The translations under genes were made by a program, and so were the position numbers. The notes beneath the pieces are model-generated. The model had not been told where the DNA came from, ran no database searches, and saw only the letters and a list, made by a program, of their open reading frames with translations. Shown here in pieces: positions 1-12,230 of a stretch of DNA of 64,000 nucleotides; the first letter of the stretch is position 1, and every line of letters starts with the position of its first letter. The stretch comes from Patellaria atrata CBS 101060 (Eukaryota; Ascomycota; Dothideomycetes; Patellariales; Patellariaceae), in contig MU006104.1 of assembly GCA_010093705.1 (NCBI GenBank), forward strand, positions 124,001-188,000, in the 5' to 3' direction.

Positions 1-1306
1 TAGTATGGAACGTACAGTACTAAGTTCATGGTGAGTAGTATGGTGATACCACGTCGACAGTACGGAAGAGTTTCACCTCAAGCCAAAGAATCGTATAGAA
101 ATACCGTGAAATGATGTCTCCCTTTTGAACTTTGGCTTCATACGATGTCCATCGCTACTAGTTTGACCGATGGTTATGGGTGGGGAAGAGGATCACTGTC
201 GTCCGTGCCGTCTGGTCCCTAAGACCCGTTATCAGGGATATCAAGAAGTCGACATTAGGGACTCAGTGATGCGTATACCAAGGATGATATTGCAGGAGTA
301 TCTTTCGAGTCGTCAACAGTATCGCACCCGTCAGTGTCTACACCCTGAACTTGCTGACATCGCATATCCGTACTAAGAGGTCGACATCGACGATTTACGG
401 TGTCCGGAATCCGCATGTCTGTTTAATCTTAAGGAGCAGAGTGATGCGATGGCAGAATCAGTGAGATAGATCCCATCCGGATCCGCTGAGTTTGAAGCAA
501 AGAAAGTTAGTTTAGGAGTAAGTGAGGAAACCAGTTATGTTTTGCAGAGCTAAGGAAGCGGGAAGTAATGAACATCTTAAAGCTCAAATTGACGCTAAAT
601 TATGTGCTACAGTGGAAGATAGGGTAGAAGTGATATGATACGCCTTTTTTCTGAACGCAAGCGCCTCCACCAACGCCACCGATGTCCACTTGCAGACAGG
701 GTCTCATAAGATCGTCTAACGATCGCTAAATATATCGCGTGAATCATGATTGTCGTAATGTGAATACGAAAAGCCAGTCTTCCTCGTATTTACGCCGTGG
801 ATACGCTCCGTGACAGGTTAAATCTTACCGGAGTTGAGTTCGCACTACAAACCACCATGCGCAGGAAATAACCCTCTAGAGATTTAGAAAGAGATCGGAG
901 TGATATCAAATGGGAAAATTTTGGTGTTGCGCCAGATAACGCCGGTAACGATGTTAAAGAGGATTCTTTGGGGTGCTTGCAGAATTGCCCCCACGCTTCA
1001 CGCCACCACCTTTCTGCCCTGTGTTTTTCGAACGCCTATTTGCACTCTGATAGAGCTTGAAATGACAGTGATATAATTGAACATAAGAAATGATGGTTTG
1101 CATGCACTTCCCTTGTTGTGTGAGCCTTGGATGCTGTACTGTAGCCTTGGAAAGACGTAGAGCCTGGACTGTTTCGGCTACTGACCTCTGAGCAGAAGTA
1201 AGACTAGAGAGCACAACGGTATGTGTGTACTTGTACAGTATTGGTCATGACAAGGGGGATATGTTGTACTACCAAGAATACGAAAGGAATGCGAGGTACG
1301 GAGCAA
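1..1306. other. Intergenic, no gene recognised
   Basis: This left edge lies beyond the 3' end of the regulator gene. Open frames are short, lack family motifs and have no convincing splice partners. I see no transposon ends or RNA gene. It may contain the 3' UTR of the regulator near 1200-1306. Confidence 0.5.
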
Positions 1307-3696
1307 CTAGTCCTGAGTAAAGGACCATGTGTCAAACATGTTGCTACTATCTGATAACGGCTCAAAGCTGTTGAACGAATCGACCGTAAAAGCCAATCCC
1401 ATTGAGCCACCAAATGCATTCTGGTCGAACACGGACGAATCCCCAAGCAGTGGCACGACTGCCTGGTTATTGTTGACATGTTGATCCACATCCGGCGAGT
1501 CAAAACTCTGCAACGTCTCAACGGTATTGGGATATGAACACTGTGAGGGTTGTTGAGAAGAAGGACCAGAAGGGCTCACCGAGCCAGTGAGACCGGTCCG
1601 GATTCGACTGATGAGATAGTCAGCTTTAGCCGCAAGGTCTCTCGTCACATTTGCGGCACTAGCCGCGATAGCGAAATTGTTGCCAAAATTTTCGAAAACG
1701 GCAATTGCATTGTTGATCGCCTTCCGAGCCGAGGGTGTAGACGGTGCAATAGGGTAAGCGAGCACAAAACCGATCATGGATAAGGTTGCGTTCCACTGCC
1801 ATTGGAACGGTTCATGCCACCCGCTTAGAATATCCGTCTCTGTCAGTACTTGATGCATAATATGAGTGATTGCAATCGCGTGGTTGACGCACGATATAGC
1901 GTGCCCTTCAGCTATTGGAGTTGCGCTGGATGCTGGAGAGAATGAGATGAAAGGTCGATATAGGTTCATTGAGAGGTTATGATAGAGGAGCTCTAAAAGC
2001 AACCGCTGTCGCTGAAGCCACAAGGGAGCGAATAGTTCTATCTCCAATGCAGACCTGTCCGTCGAAAAGGCCTCTCCCGCTCCCTTGCGCTTTGTCTTTA
2101 GTTGCTTCGGCACGCTCTGCAGCCAGTTATGGAGACATTTCATACTTGAGTTGAGGAAATCTGCACATGTCTCAAGCGATTGGGGGTCGTTGTAGAGATT
2201 CTTCCCGCCATTTGAGCCGAGAACGTCGGCGCATTTATCGTAAAACGCAGTGTAGATTGCTCTAGCGGCCAGGATGAGATTCGCATTCTGCAATGTGTAG
2301 GTGAGCCAAGTAATACTCTCATCAAAAGGCGAGAAGTTAGAGCCAGACACCAAGGCGAGTTCATGGTCATCAGCAGGAAACTTGCAGGTCACCTGGGAGA
2401 ACTGAGCTGCGAATGGTCGTCCAAGCTTCATACTTGTCTTACTCTCAATAGCGAACAGCGTCCACCAGAGCCGTCTTCTTAGTTCTTTCTGCTTCCGTGG
2501 CATATCTTCTGGAGGCTCTAAATGGAGGCCTAGGATATGAGCTGTCCTCATGGACAAAGCAAGAGAAAAATGAGCCATATTCGTAAACGAAGCGTTGCAA
2601 AGATAAATGACCGAAAGAAAATGACATTGAAGTGTCGTGATCGAAGGACTTTCCATATCACATGTAAGTAAGGATTGGCATCTTCGATAGAACCAACGTC
2701 CAGCAACTGTAGCATCGTTGATGTTTACATCCGCTCGAGGTTCTGCATCGTTTCGGGGTAAGAATGCTGTACCATACTGCATGCATAATGCAAGGACGAT
2801 ATCAACAAGCGCTGATGGCTTTCGAGGCGCTCCAGGTGTGGTCCATAATGACTTGTAGTGCTCGCGGAATTCAGACTCATCGATTACCTGTAGCGTACAA
2901 TGGTATGACTGCCAATATAGGCCTAAGAAGTATTCCTCTTGAGTACTTGTCAGATATTCTTCAGTAATTGGAGAGTCTGTCTCCATCATATTTTGTTCAA
3001 CACTACCGTTCCATGGGCTTGTGGGACTTGCGAATACCCTACTTGCAGAATTTGGTTGCATATGGTGGTCTGAATGAGGTTGCTGGAGCGCTTTTTCCAA
3101 ATAGGAACCCATCCGGCCTATAAAGTAGAATAGTGACGAGGGGCCATAGCACTGTGTTTGATGCGATTGCGCAGTGCTGGTGTGAATCCCTTCCCAGTAT
3201 TTCCTCTTCCCTTCAAGCTCTTTGAAGGGATCTAGAGCAGGAGGCGGTGATGCAGCCGAAGAAGCTGGAGGAGTGGGTAGTGAAGCAGACCCATTTTTAA
3301 GGGATCTATCGCCGTCGAGCTGCTCTTCTAGCTCCTTTACTCGTAGTCTCAATCTCTCGATTTCCCTTAGGAGCATACAGTATCAGCTTGAGTGTGGAAC
3401 CCGTCGAGCTCGTAGGATAACAGAGATATTTATAGAGACAACAGAGTCACTTACCTGACAGCATGAGGCAGAGTTCGGACATCACTTGTGCCTTTATTGC
3501 TACATTGCCCTCCTCTGTTCTGACAGTTGTGGCATGGATAGTTGCTATCACATTTGATGCGATGAACTCGACACCAGTCGCAAGCTCTGGCAACTTGGCT
3601 ACGCTTCGGCCGTGCTGGTATCGAGGGAGTAGCTCCAGTGGAGGAGTGGTCATTCTTTAGAGAACGAGGCGGGGCACCTACGAAAGTGGTAAACAT
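1307..3696 (-). CDS. Zn(II)2Cys6 transcription factor, likely cluster regulator
   Basis: The gene has two exons, 3696-3455 and 3365-1307, split by an 89-nt GTAAGT...AG intron whose removal keeps frame (AG|G Arg) and gives 766 aa. Residues 39-65 form a fungal binuclear zinc cluster with cysteines at 39, 42, 49, 55, 58 and 65 (C-x2-C-x6-C-x5-C-x2-C-x6-C). A leucine heptad ([16 protein letters not shown], about 82-97) follows and should mediate dimerisation. The long C-terminal part matches the fungal_trans middle homology region, including [13 protein letters not shown]. Such proteins act in the nucleus and usually bind paired CGG triplets. It is the only regulator in the 30-kb cluster and reads away from it. 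Pathway-specific control of the cluster is inference; the target metabolite is unknown. The ATG at 3696 is the first in frame before the zinc cluster. Confidence 0.93.
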
Positions 3697-6600
3697 GTTG
3701 AAGCCCTTGGAGTTGATTGTGCTGAAAAATTACAACAGCTAACTGTGCCGTACTTAAATCTGATAGAGGCCAAATCGAAAACACAAAGCAGTGCAGATCG
3801 CCCCTCGCACGAGCTGAACGTCAAAGACCGCTCTCTTCTGTACGCGTTCCAACCTTGAAGCGTGCTCATGGGGTTGTTGCATGCGCTAAGAGACTTCGTC
3901 TTATTACCCTGTTTTTGATATCAACGTACGGTACCGTATTCCCGGCATTTCGAAAATAATGGATATGGATACACCTTGGTTATACCTTTTAACCTGGAAG
4001 CTGCTGTTAGGGATATGAAACTTGTTCTCGGTCTCGGTCTCGGCAGTAGCGTAAGAGAGAACTAGATGCGTCGCGTACGAGTGCACGTGACCGAGGTAAA
4101 TCGTCTATGTAAGCGAAACAGTACAGTATAGGAACATCAATTTCCCATGAGATCTAACATTAAGGCTTTAGATGTATTCTTCTTCAATAAGAACGTTAAT
4201 TCGATTCTCCTACTTTCTTCTACCTTTGGACGAGACACAACTTCTTTCCTGGAATAATCTTAGAAGCTCCAGGCTTCTCATCTCACCAAAAACCCCACAA
4301 AAGAGTTCACCGACAGATTGAAACTGGGACAGCCTCTTCTCGCATATTGTTCAGCTTGTACCTCAGCCTTGTACAACGTTGGAGGTGCAAAGCTTGTTTG
4401 TGTAACGGCATGCAAGCATAGGCAGAGTGCTGATCCTGCAGCGTAAACCTGGAATCCGTGGCGATGAGTGACCAAAGTCGAAGGCCATCTTTTGTCCATC
4501 ATTTCCTTGTCATCACCTTACATGCAAACATGAAGGTTTCACCCACCAAAACGGGATCTGTTATGTCCCTTACCTATATTCCCGATAAGAGCTACTGATG
4601 ATCTGAGACCCTGGAGAGGGTACAATCCTTTATCCTCACCGGATACGTACAACCATGCATAAGGGAAGAGAATCCCAGCAAAGACCTGACCATCGCTTAA
4701 ATGAAAATTTCGAAACTTCAAATGGTACTTGTAACAGTGGCAAAGTGGTTGAAGGGCTTTGGTATATAGATTTGTCGTGATCAGTATCAGAGCTTTTGAG
4801 ACGCCATACTCTGGAATACAGAGGAGGTAATTTCAAACTCCATTCAGAATGATATTCATCTTTTGTTGAAATTCGCTATCGGATCTCGCTTACGCTGTCA
4901 GATCAGCGCGAATTCCTATCCAGGGACGTAGATATGTGGTTTTTGAACCTTCTTCATAGGGCAGGTCCTCTCTTGACGTTAATCTCGGAAGTATGTATCT
5001 CAATCCGACGACAAAGAATCTGGTTGTAGAGATGCTTTCTCGCATGATAGTCTATCCCACTCGGTCTATGATTTATGTAGATCACAGTTACGGAGAAGTA
5101 AGTTTCATATGTAATGATTCGTTTGGTAGTACCATACCAAAGGGTTGGTTGTGATACTAATTATCTAGCTACCAAGGCTCAATTAGTTACACACGTTATA
5201 TTCATCCAACCTAGAAGGGTGAGAACTGGGACAGTTGATTCACCAAGAACGTCCGCGGTAACCCGACCTAGGGGTATGACGTCGAACCGATACTCGTCCG
5301 ATCAGGTACTCCTATTGAGCGAGGGCGGGGGATATCCCAAGTTCTTCCTCCACACACCTTTGAAGGCAAAACCGTGTGCATATAACCTGCATGAGGCGAG
5401 TCCACGTGACAGCTATCAGACGTTTTAAACACTATCTATTCGATATTAGTTGAAGAATTCCGATATTTACTTGCCACTACAAATTTTAGTTGTTTGTGGT
5501 GGGATAAGATAAATTTACTCACTTCAACACTAACTAGACGATAGTATGAAGACGCTCACGGACCGAAGTCGATATGTGATGGCCTCCCAGTATCAACATA
5601 GCATCATTTAACATTTTACATAGCTTTTCCAAACTCCTGTAAGTACAATAGAGCAGACACCATACATAGTCACTATGTTTGAACCGCTAAGTAATTCATA
5701 ATTCCGACTCCATTGGAGCGTATTCTCGGCCGTCGAGCAGCAATTTGGAGTGAAACTTCTCTGAAGTTGATACGTATGACAATATCCAACCAGTAATCGA
5801 ACCGTATCTATGGAAGTGGCGCTATTACTCTCGATTAGTATAAGTCGCATGGAGAGTTAGACTCAGTATATTCGTTCGTAAACTGTGCCACGCGATCGCG
5901 TGGGATGAGCATCGTTACGAAGATTTATCCCACCCGAAAATGCAGCATTGTAGATCTATCAAGGGAGAAGAATAGACCAGGTACCGCATTTAAGGTCATA
6001 GCTCTAGCATCTAGAGATATATATTCTCTGAGTATTGCTTGTATGTTCCGCAATATAAGTCCCGGCACCTACCGTCTGACAGAGCATGTCGATCTAGGAT
6101 TGCTCGTCTAGAATGTTATCTCTTGGACCTTGGACTAAATGATGCATCTGTTGGAATTTTTTTAATTTTTTTTTTCACTAAACAGCCCTTGTCCTGCCAA
6201 GTTACGGCTTAGTAACTATCTGTACGCGGGTATCAGACTTGCAGCATAAGGGAGCAAAGAGTCTATCTGGGGGTGGTTTCGGGTACAACGTACGGTTAGG
6301 GTGAACTTTTGAGGGAATATAGGGCTGTAACTCCCGGTCGAGTTCTAGTACTCCATTGGATAGATGTCAAGTATAATCCTAGTACCATAGTCAACTTCAC
6401 TAACTTTCTGGAGTATAATGTTTAGGCCTGTGGACCATTACCGCCAAGGGAAAGGTACCCACTATATTGCTCTGACACATCCCATCCTATTGGGCTATTA
6501 ACAATACTGCTCCTATTTGTAATGCATCTGATCTCGAAGATAACTGACAACTGGACTTACCCATGCAAAATAGTAAAAAGCCATATCAGTTCGAACAACA

Positions 6601-7619
6601 GAGCACCAAATATTGACTGATACGTCAACCCTACTTCAACAACAAGGTATGCCAACCCTCGGCATGGATACTATATGCCCCGCAGTACCCCAGAATTAGG
6701 GTCATTTTCTTTTTGTTCTGACTGCATCAGGTCTTCAATCGACGGAGTTAATTGACGATAAGGATATATAGATTTTACATCACCCCTTGCTCGCGTCTCT
6801 TCAAATAAGCCAAAATCCTACTGTCGGCCTTGTATAGGCGGATCGGAATCGTGTCGCTGTGTCATTTGATTCGCCGACTTCCTCTCTATGCAAATTTTTA
6901 GATCCCTATAACGAGGCTGTATTTGACCACCATGGTAGCCCTATTCTTGGAGATGTTGTCAGCTTGGGAATTTTCTTTCAGCACCCCGCGTGGCTGACTT
7001 CAGGCCCTAGAAGAGAAGCTGCGAAGCTGATGAGAGCGACAAACTTTTGACCAGTCTTGATACATTGATGATAAGTTTGGAATCGATGAAGACTACTAAT
7101 GGTGGGATTCTTGTGAATTGAAGTGATGTTTGGGTTTGTTCAGAATGCTTCGCGGTTTAGCGTCTTATCTCCGAACATGAACCAGCCCCTGAAAATGAAG
7201 CACTAATTCCCAAAGGAGAACTCCGAAACTCCGAAATCTGCAAACGGCTAGACTCTCTATACGTTCCTCGTCAAAGTGAGCTTAACCCGAATTCATCGAA
7301 ATGAAGACCTCTAAGCTGATTGACAAGTCGTTCCGGGTTGAATCATGACGCGTACAAGAGTGAAATGCTACTGGATAGAACACGGTCGTATTAGGAGTCC
7401 CTTTTGCTTAAAGAATGTCGTCTGGGAAGAGATCTCTTTGACCCCAAATCTAAAGGAGTTGCGGACTTTCCGTTTTAGGAAGTACATGATTAGAATGAAG
7501 CAATTATGTATAGCATGTCGTCTCTTCCATTCATATGAGTGTTTATTCCGCTTTGATTATACGTCTTCAAGTCGTCTACACTTCTACATCCTCACATTTC
7601 TTTCTATTCCGAAAATAAT
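3697..7619. other. Long gene-free gap inside the cluster
   Basis: In 3.9 kb there is no frame with recognisable domains on either strand; the longest stretch (5114-5428) has no family motif. There is a T-rich run near 6157-6177. Tandem CTCCGAAA copies at 7221-7236 are listed separately. The gap may be decayed sequence or long promoters; I see no repeat ends that would prove an element. Confidence 0.5.
7221..7236. promoter_or_regulatory. Tandem CTCCGAAA motif upstream of MFS gene
   Basis: Two perfect back-to-back copies of CTCCGAAA lie about 385-400 bp upstream of the transporter ATG, just after GGAGAA, which makes a small GGAG-AA-CTCC palindrome. Related CTCC(C/G)GA sequences occur upstream of other cluster genes, so this is a candidate site for the cluster Zn2Cys6 factor (inference). 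Confidence 0.35.
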
Positions 7620-9431
7620 ATGACAGAAAACATCGGGTACATATCGAATTCCGCCCAAACCAGCCAACCAGACATCGAAAAATCAATTGGTGAGGATATA
7701 CCTTCGGAAACTACGAATGGACCTACACAAAGCGGCTCGTCTCTGTCTAGTCAGGAAAAGCAACAACTGTCGAGCAATAATGACGGAGTAGAACCGACCC
7801 GTCGAGTTACAGGATACCGTTGGATTTTAATTTGTATAGCAATTTACTCCGCAAATATCCTCTATGGTCTCGACACCACTATAGCAGCTGATATACAAGC
7901 GGATGTGTCCGAAGCGTATGATAATGTTACTCAGTTAGGATGGCTCGGTGTGGGATTTACCTTAGGATCTACCGTAGCAATATTACCCCTTGGGAAGGTC
8001 TATGGCATCTTTAACAACAAGTGGATCTTTATCAACTGTCTAGCCCATTTTGCGGCTGCGAGCGCATTGTGTGGTGCCGCGCCTACTATGAGTGCTGTGA
8101 TCGTCGGGCGTGTTTGGGCCGGAGCTGGGGGTGCCGGAATGTATCTTGGGTGAGCAATCGAACGGATTTACTGTGATTGTAGACTGACTCTTGAGGAGAA
8201 CTTTGAATCTAGTAACGGTTACGAGCACCCCGAAAGAGCAACCATTCTATGTTGGCCTAACTGGGTTCGCATACGGTAGCGGTTGTATTCTGGGGCCAGT
8301 CGTTGGTGGATTGTTCGCGGATAGTGCTGCTACGTGGCGTTGGGTACGTCTTTCGCAAGATATCCATTCCTGTCGAACTGTTCTAATTGTATTTGTTAGG
8401 CCTTTTACCTCAACCTCGTGATATTTGGAGCTATGAGTCCCATATACTTATTCTTGCTGCCATCTCTTCCTCGTCATCCCGGCACTACTTTCACGCAAAA
8501 GCTAAAGGGCCTCGATTGGCTTGGCACTGTACTCACCGGGGGTCTATACGTCTCCTTCACTTTAGCATTCACCTTTGGAGGTGCTATTTGGGATTGGGAT
8601 GATGCGCGTGTCATTGCGTTGATAGTGCTGTTCATAATCTTTACCATCGTCTTCGCTGTCACTCAATACTACTCCGTCTTCACTAATAAGATGGACCGAC
8701 TTTTCCCCTGCGAGTTTCTTCGCGATCCCCAACTCATACTTCTATACGTTTGTATGGCTTGTGGTGGTGCAGCTCTTTTCGTATCAATCTACTACATCCC
8801 TCTATACTTCTTGTTCGTTCATGGAGATAGCGGTACGGAAGCGGCTGTGCGTCTTCTCCCGTTTATATGCTTCTACGTCGCGACAATTCTGGCATGCGGA
8901 GCGTTTATGGGACGTGTGGGGTACCACTGGCTATGGTACCTTATCAGTGGTCTGTTCATGACAGCTGGAGGTACAACCATGTACACGGTGAATGCGGACA
9001 CAGCAGCAGCAAATATATACGGCTACACCACTCTGGTTGGCCTAGGTATGGCGACCACACAAGCAGGATATGCGGTTGGTCCTCTTCTCGTGAGACCTGA
9101 GCGTGTTGCGGAACTCATACAATTTTTGAATATTTCCCAAGGATCCAGTCAGCTCATCGGTCTAGCTATCGCCGGTTCCATGTTCCAAAGCATTACGTTT
9201 GCAGGATTGCAGGATGTCCTGAGAGGAACAGGATACCCTGACAGTGAGATACGGGCTGCTATTGCCGGCGCTAGGAGCGACATACTTCAAAATGCGAATC
9301 CGGAACTTCGAGCACGATGCATCGATGTTATTGTCCGAAGCATCCGCAATGCATGGGTCTTGGTTATTACAGCAGGTGCACTGTGGACAGTGTGCTCTTG
9401 CTTTCTGACTAAACGGCGTTTCGTAACTTGA
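7620..9431 (+). CDS. MFS drug:H+ antiporter (DHA2-type, 14 TM) exporter
   Basis: There are three exons, 7620-8149, 8196-8343 and 8400-9431 (introns of 46 and 56 nt), giving 569 aa. A hydrophilic N-terminus of about 60 residues precedes the first membrane helix (YRWILICIAIYSANILYGLD). Loop 2-3 has GKVYGIFNNKW, and helix 5 carries the antiporter motif C (GFAYGSGCILGPVVGG), typical of efflux pumps in fungal toxin and metabolite clusters. AATWRW joins AFYLNLV cleanly at the second intron. The protein should sit in the plasma or vacuolar membrane and export the cluster product or protect the producer. It is transcribed in the same direction as the alcohol dehydrogenase, 1.45 kb upstream of it. Export of this cluster's product is inferred from context. 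Confidence 0.93.
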
Positions 9432-10883
9432 ATGCACTTCGAAGCTTTCGATCCTCTCCATGTTTTCTCTTTTCTAATTAAAAGCATCCGCTGGTTCTAC
9501 TGCGAGCACGGAGCTATTGTATAAAATAATTTGGGGCATAGTTCTTGCTTTGGGTCTATAGATAGGTCCAGGTTGTATTTCTATTATAGTATGGGGAATA
9601 TACCCTACCTATTGATATTAGCAGTGACTTACAGAAAGAGATTAGATGTGCTTGGCACCTACACTTGAAGCTACTTCCGTACTAGTCGCAAATCCACTAG
9701 GCTTATTGAACATCATCGTAGAAGTTGAATTAAGCTTTTCTCTCAAGCGGTTTGAGCCGAATCTAAGATCTACGTTCATATAGGGATCTACATTTGGAGC
9801 GGACAATGCACTGTAATTGACTGTACAGCTATCGAAGCATGCTAATATTCGGGAAGACAGATCAGGGGTTCATGCACTTGAAAGTAGTCGGAAGCTACAA
9901 CACTTTTAGGCGATCTAACAAGGCTCCATGCTCTTTTCCTTGTGCATATGAATCCAAAGCTGCATCTGCTATGGACACGGAAAGCTTCGATGTGCCTGAA
10001 TTGATGTTGAAAATTAGTCAAGCTTTAAACTTTAGGTACAGTCCTTTTAGCACCGGAAATGTCAATAGAGGAGATCATAGAATGCAGGCTAAGGGAGCAA
10101 AAAGGTTAGTGAGTATTCCAGATGATTGAAAGCCCATTAGAACACACAATACGGACAGGCCAATCTTCATCATACAAAACATGACCAACTTTGGTATGAA
10201 ACGGGAACTTCCTGCTCCGTTGGGGACTAACTGGCGCGTTTGCCCATAACAGAGCAAAACGTTTACCCCAGCCCATAAGAATACAAGGAAACTATATCTG
10301 AAGAAACTAAACCGGGTTCGAGGGTATAGATAGAATAGCCCAGCAATCTGTCGCTTCTCTGATGTTTTTTCTAGCCTTACAATACGGCTAAACGTGGCGT
10401 CCCAAGAGCTATTCTGGACACCCGAGTTTAGGGATTCCAGATGGATTCGGCTTGAACCTCTTCGTTGGATCCTTATCAAGGTAGCATATTCATCAAAAGC
10501 CGCTATGCTAGGTGGAAGCGTTTTGATGTTGATATCGAGGTTCTGTACGACATGGTCGATCTACAACGATATGACAGCACTGGATATTTGCATTCTTAAC
10601 GCCGGTGACGTAGACTATTTAATTAGAAATATTTCAAAAAGATCGTGGTTTGCGGATTTAAGATATCGAAGGTAACCTCCTTGGCTATTTTGGCTAGTCA
10701 TTGAGCTTCCTCTCCGGGCCTCCTGGGACGTTTTCGGCTAGGTTCCGGAGCACTCCTTTAGGCTAGCGCCACAGGAACCCTATAACTATACAGAACAGCA
10801 TTCTTTTTTCTTTGCGACGCCGCATGTCTACACATCTCTCCAAATCCAAACTTTTGCGATTACTAGTGAACAAGTTTAGGACC
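9432..10883. other. Intergenic spacer, ADH promoter at right end
   Basis: No coding family is recognised in 1.45 kb. The right 170 bp contain CTCCGG and CCGGAG motifs and a TATA-like TATAACTATA near 10781, and are best read as the ADH promoter. Confidence 0.45.
10712..10750. promoter_or_regulatory. CTCCGG...CCGGAG inverted pair upstream of ADH
   Basis: CTCCGG (10712-10717) and its inverse CCGGAG (10745-10750) flank a 27-bp spacer, 134-172 bp before the ADH start codon. Inverted CGG-containing half sites are the usual target type of Zn2Cys6 dimers. The link to the neighbouring regulator is inference. Confidence 0.35.
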
Positions 10884-12230
10884 ATGGGCCTTCCAAAGAC
10901 TTACAAGCAGGCGGTTTTCAACGACGCCGGCGCTCCTCTCACCATTCAAGAGGCTGAATTGAGCTTGCCGAGCAAGGGAGAGGTGCTGGTTAAGGTTCAG
11001 GCTTGTGGTGTTTGTTTCTCGGATATGTTCGCACAGCATAACATCATGGGCGGTGGATTGTAAGTTACTTCACCTTGAATCTAATGTAGTTTGAGATTCT
11101 CTTAATGGAGAGACAATGCATCTGCAGATATCCCGTTCAACCGTACCACTGACTCTGTCGCTTAGCCCTATCGTTCCTGGCCACGAGATCATCGGAACCG
11201 TAGCTGCTGTTCCTGAGGGAGAGACGAAGTGGAAAGTCGGAGATCGAATTGGTGGAGCGTGGCATGGTGGTCATGACGGTAAGATACATGCATTCCCAAT
11301 CTGAACAAATTGAAGATCGCATCAATAACGTAGATATTTCAACCAGGTACTTGCCATGCATGCCAAAAGGGTCTCTTCCAAATGTGTGATAACAAAGCAG
11401 TCAATGGCGAGACCAGAGGTGGTGGATGTAAGTACACTTAACCGCATTAGAGCACATACACTTATAGTGCATAGATGCAGAATACTGCAAGCTTCGCACT
11501 GAAGCTGGTGTTCGTATCCCAGCTCACCTGGACGCAGCCAAGTATGCCCCAATTCTTTGCGCTGGAGTGTCTGTATTCAACTCCATGCGCCGTATGGAAA
11601 TACCACCTGGATCGACAGTTGCAATTCAGGGTCTTGGTGGTCTTGGACATCTTGCAGTCCAATATGCAAACAAATTTGGATACCGCGTTGTCGCTATCTC
11701 TCGCGATGCTAAGAAGGAGAAATTTGTTCGCGAGCTCGGTGCACATGAATACATCGACACAAGCAAGGTTGATGCGGGTCAGGCGTTGAAGAAGCTTGGT
11801 GGCGCATCGTTAATCGTTACCACGGCTCCCTCCGGAGATGTTATTACGCCATTGCTACAGGGACTCGGTCCATTGGGAAAGCTACTTATCCTGTCGGGTA
11901 AGCTAATTTATAAAGAGACCTGTATTAGAGCTGTACTGACATTTTCAGTTCCGGGTGAATTACCGATCAATACGGGTGTCCTTCTTGGGTACGGATTATC
12001 GGTACATTCATGGCCTGCCGGTCACGCTACCGATACCGAACAAGCCATTGCATTTACCGAGCTGCAAAACGTCAACTGCATGATTGAGAAGTTTCCGCTT
12101 CAGGATGCCCAGAAAGCTTTCGGTAAGCCGCTCCGTCCTATGAGAGAAGTACATAAGCATGACTAATCAAACTATAGACGCAATGCTCAAAGGAGATGTC
12201 CGTTTCAGGGCAGTTATCGTGATGGAATAA
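10884..12230 (+). CDS. Zinc-dependent alcohol dehydrogenase (MDR family)
   Basis: Six exons (10884-11059, 11166-11278, 11347-11427, 11475-11897, 11949-12122, 12178-12230) encode 339 aa, the normal MDR length. Catalytic-zinc ligands are visible as Cys44 (CGVCFSD) and His65-Glu66 (PGHEIIG), with a further Cys in PILCAGVSVF. The structural-zinc loop reads HDGTCHACQKGLFQMC, where the first usual Cys is Asp. The Rossmann motif is GLGGLGHLAVQYANKFGY. It should interconvert an alcohol and an aldehyde with NAD(P)H in the cytosol, and here could act on aldehydes released by the A-T-R enzymes (inference). I chose the ATG at 10884 (ACCATGGG context). An in-frame ATG at 10824 would add a basic leader (MSTHLSKSKLLRLLVNKF) that could be a targeting sequence. 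Confidence 0.93.

Noticed and set aside
5114-5428. 104-residue open frame in the cluster gap
   Set aside because: No signal peptide, domain, splice partner or compositional sign of coding was seen.
6150-6180. T-rich run as a retroelement poly(A) tail
   Set aside because: No adjoining coding sequence of a LINE or SINE and no target-site repeats were visible; homopolymer runs alone are not enough.
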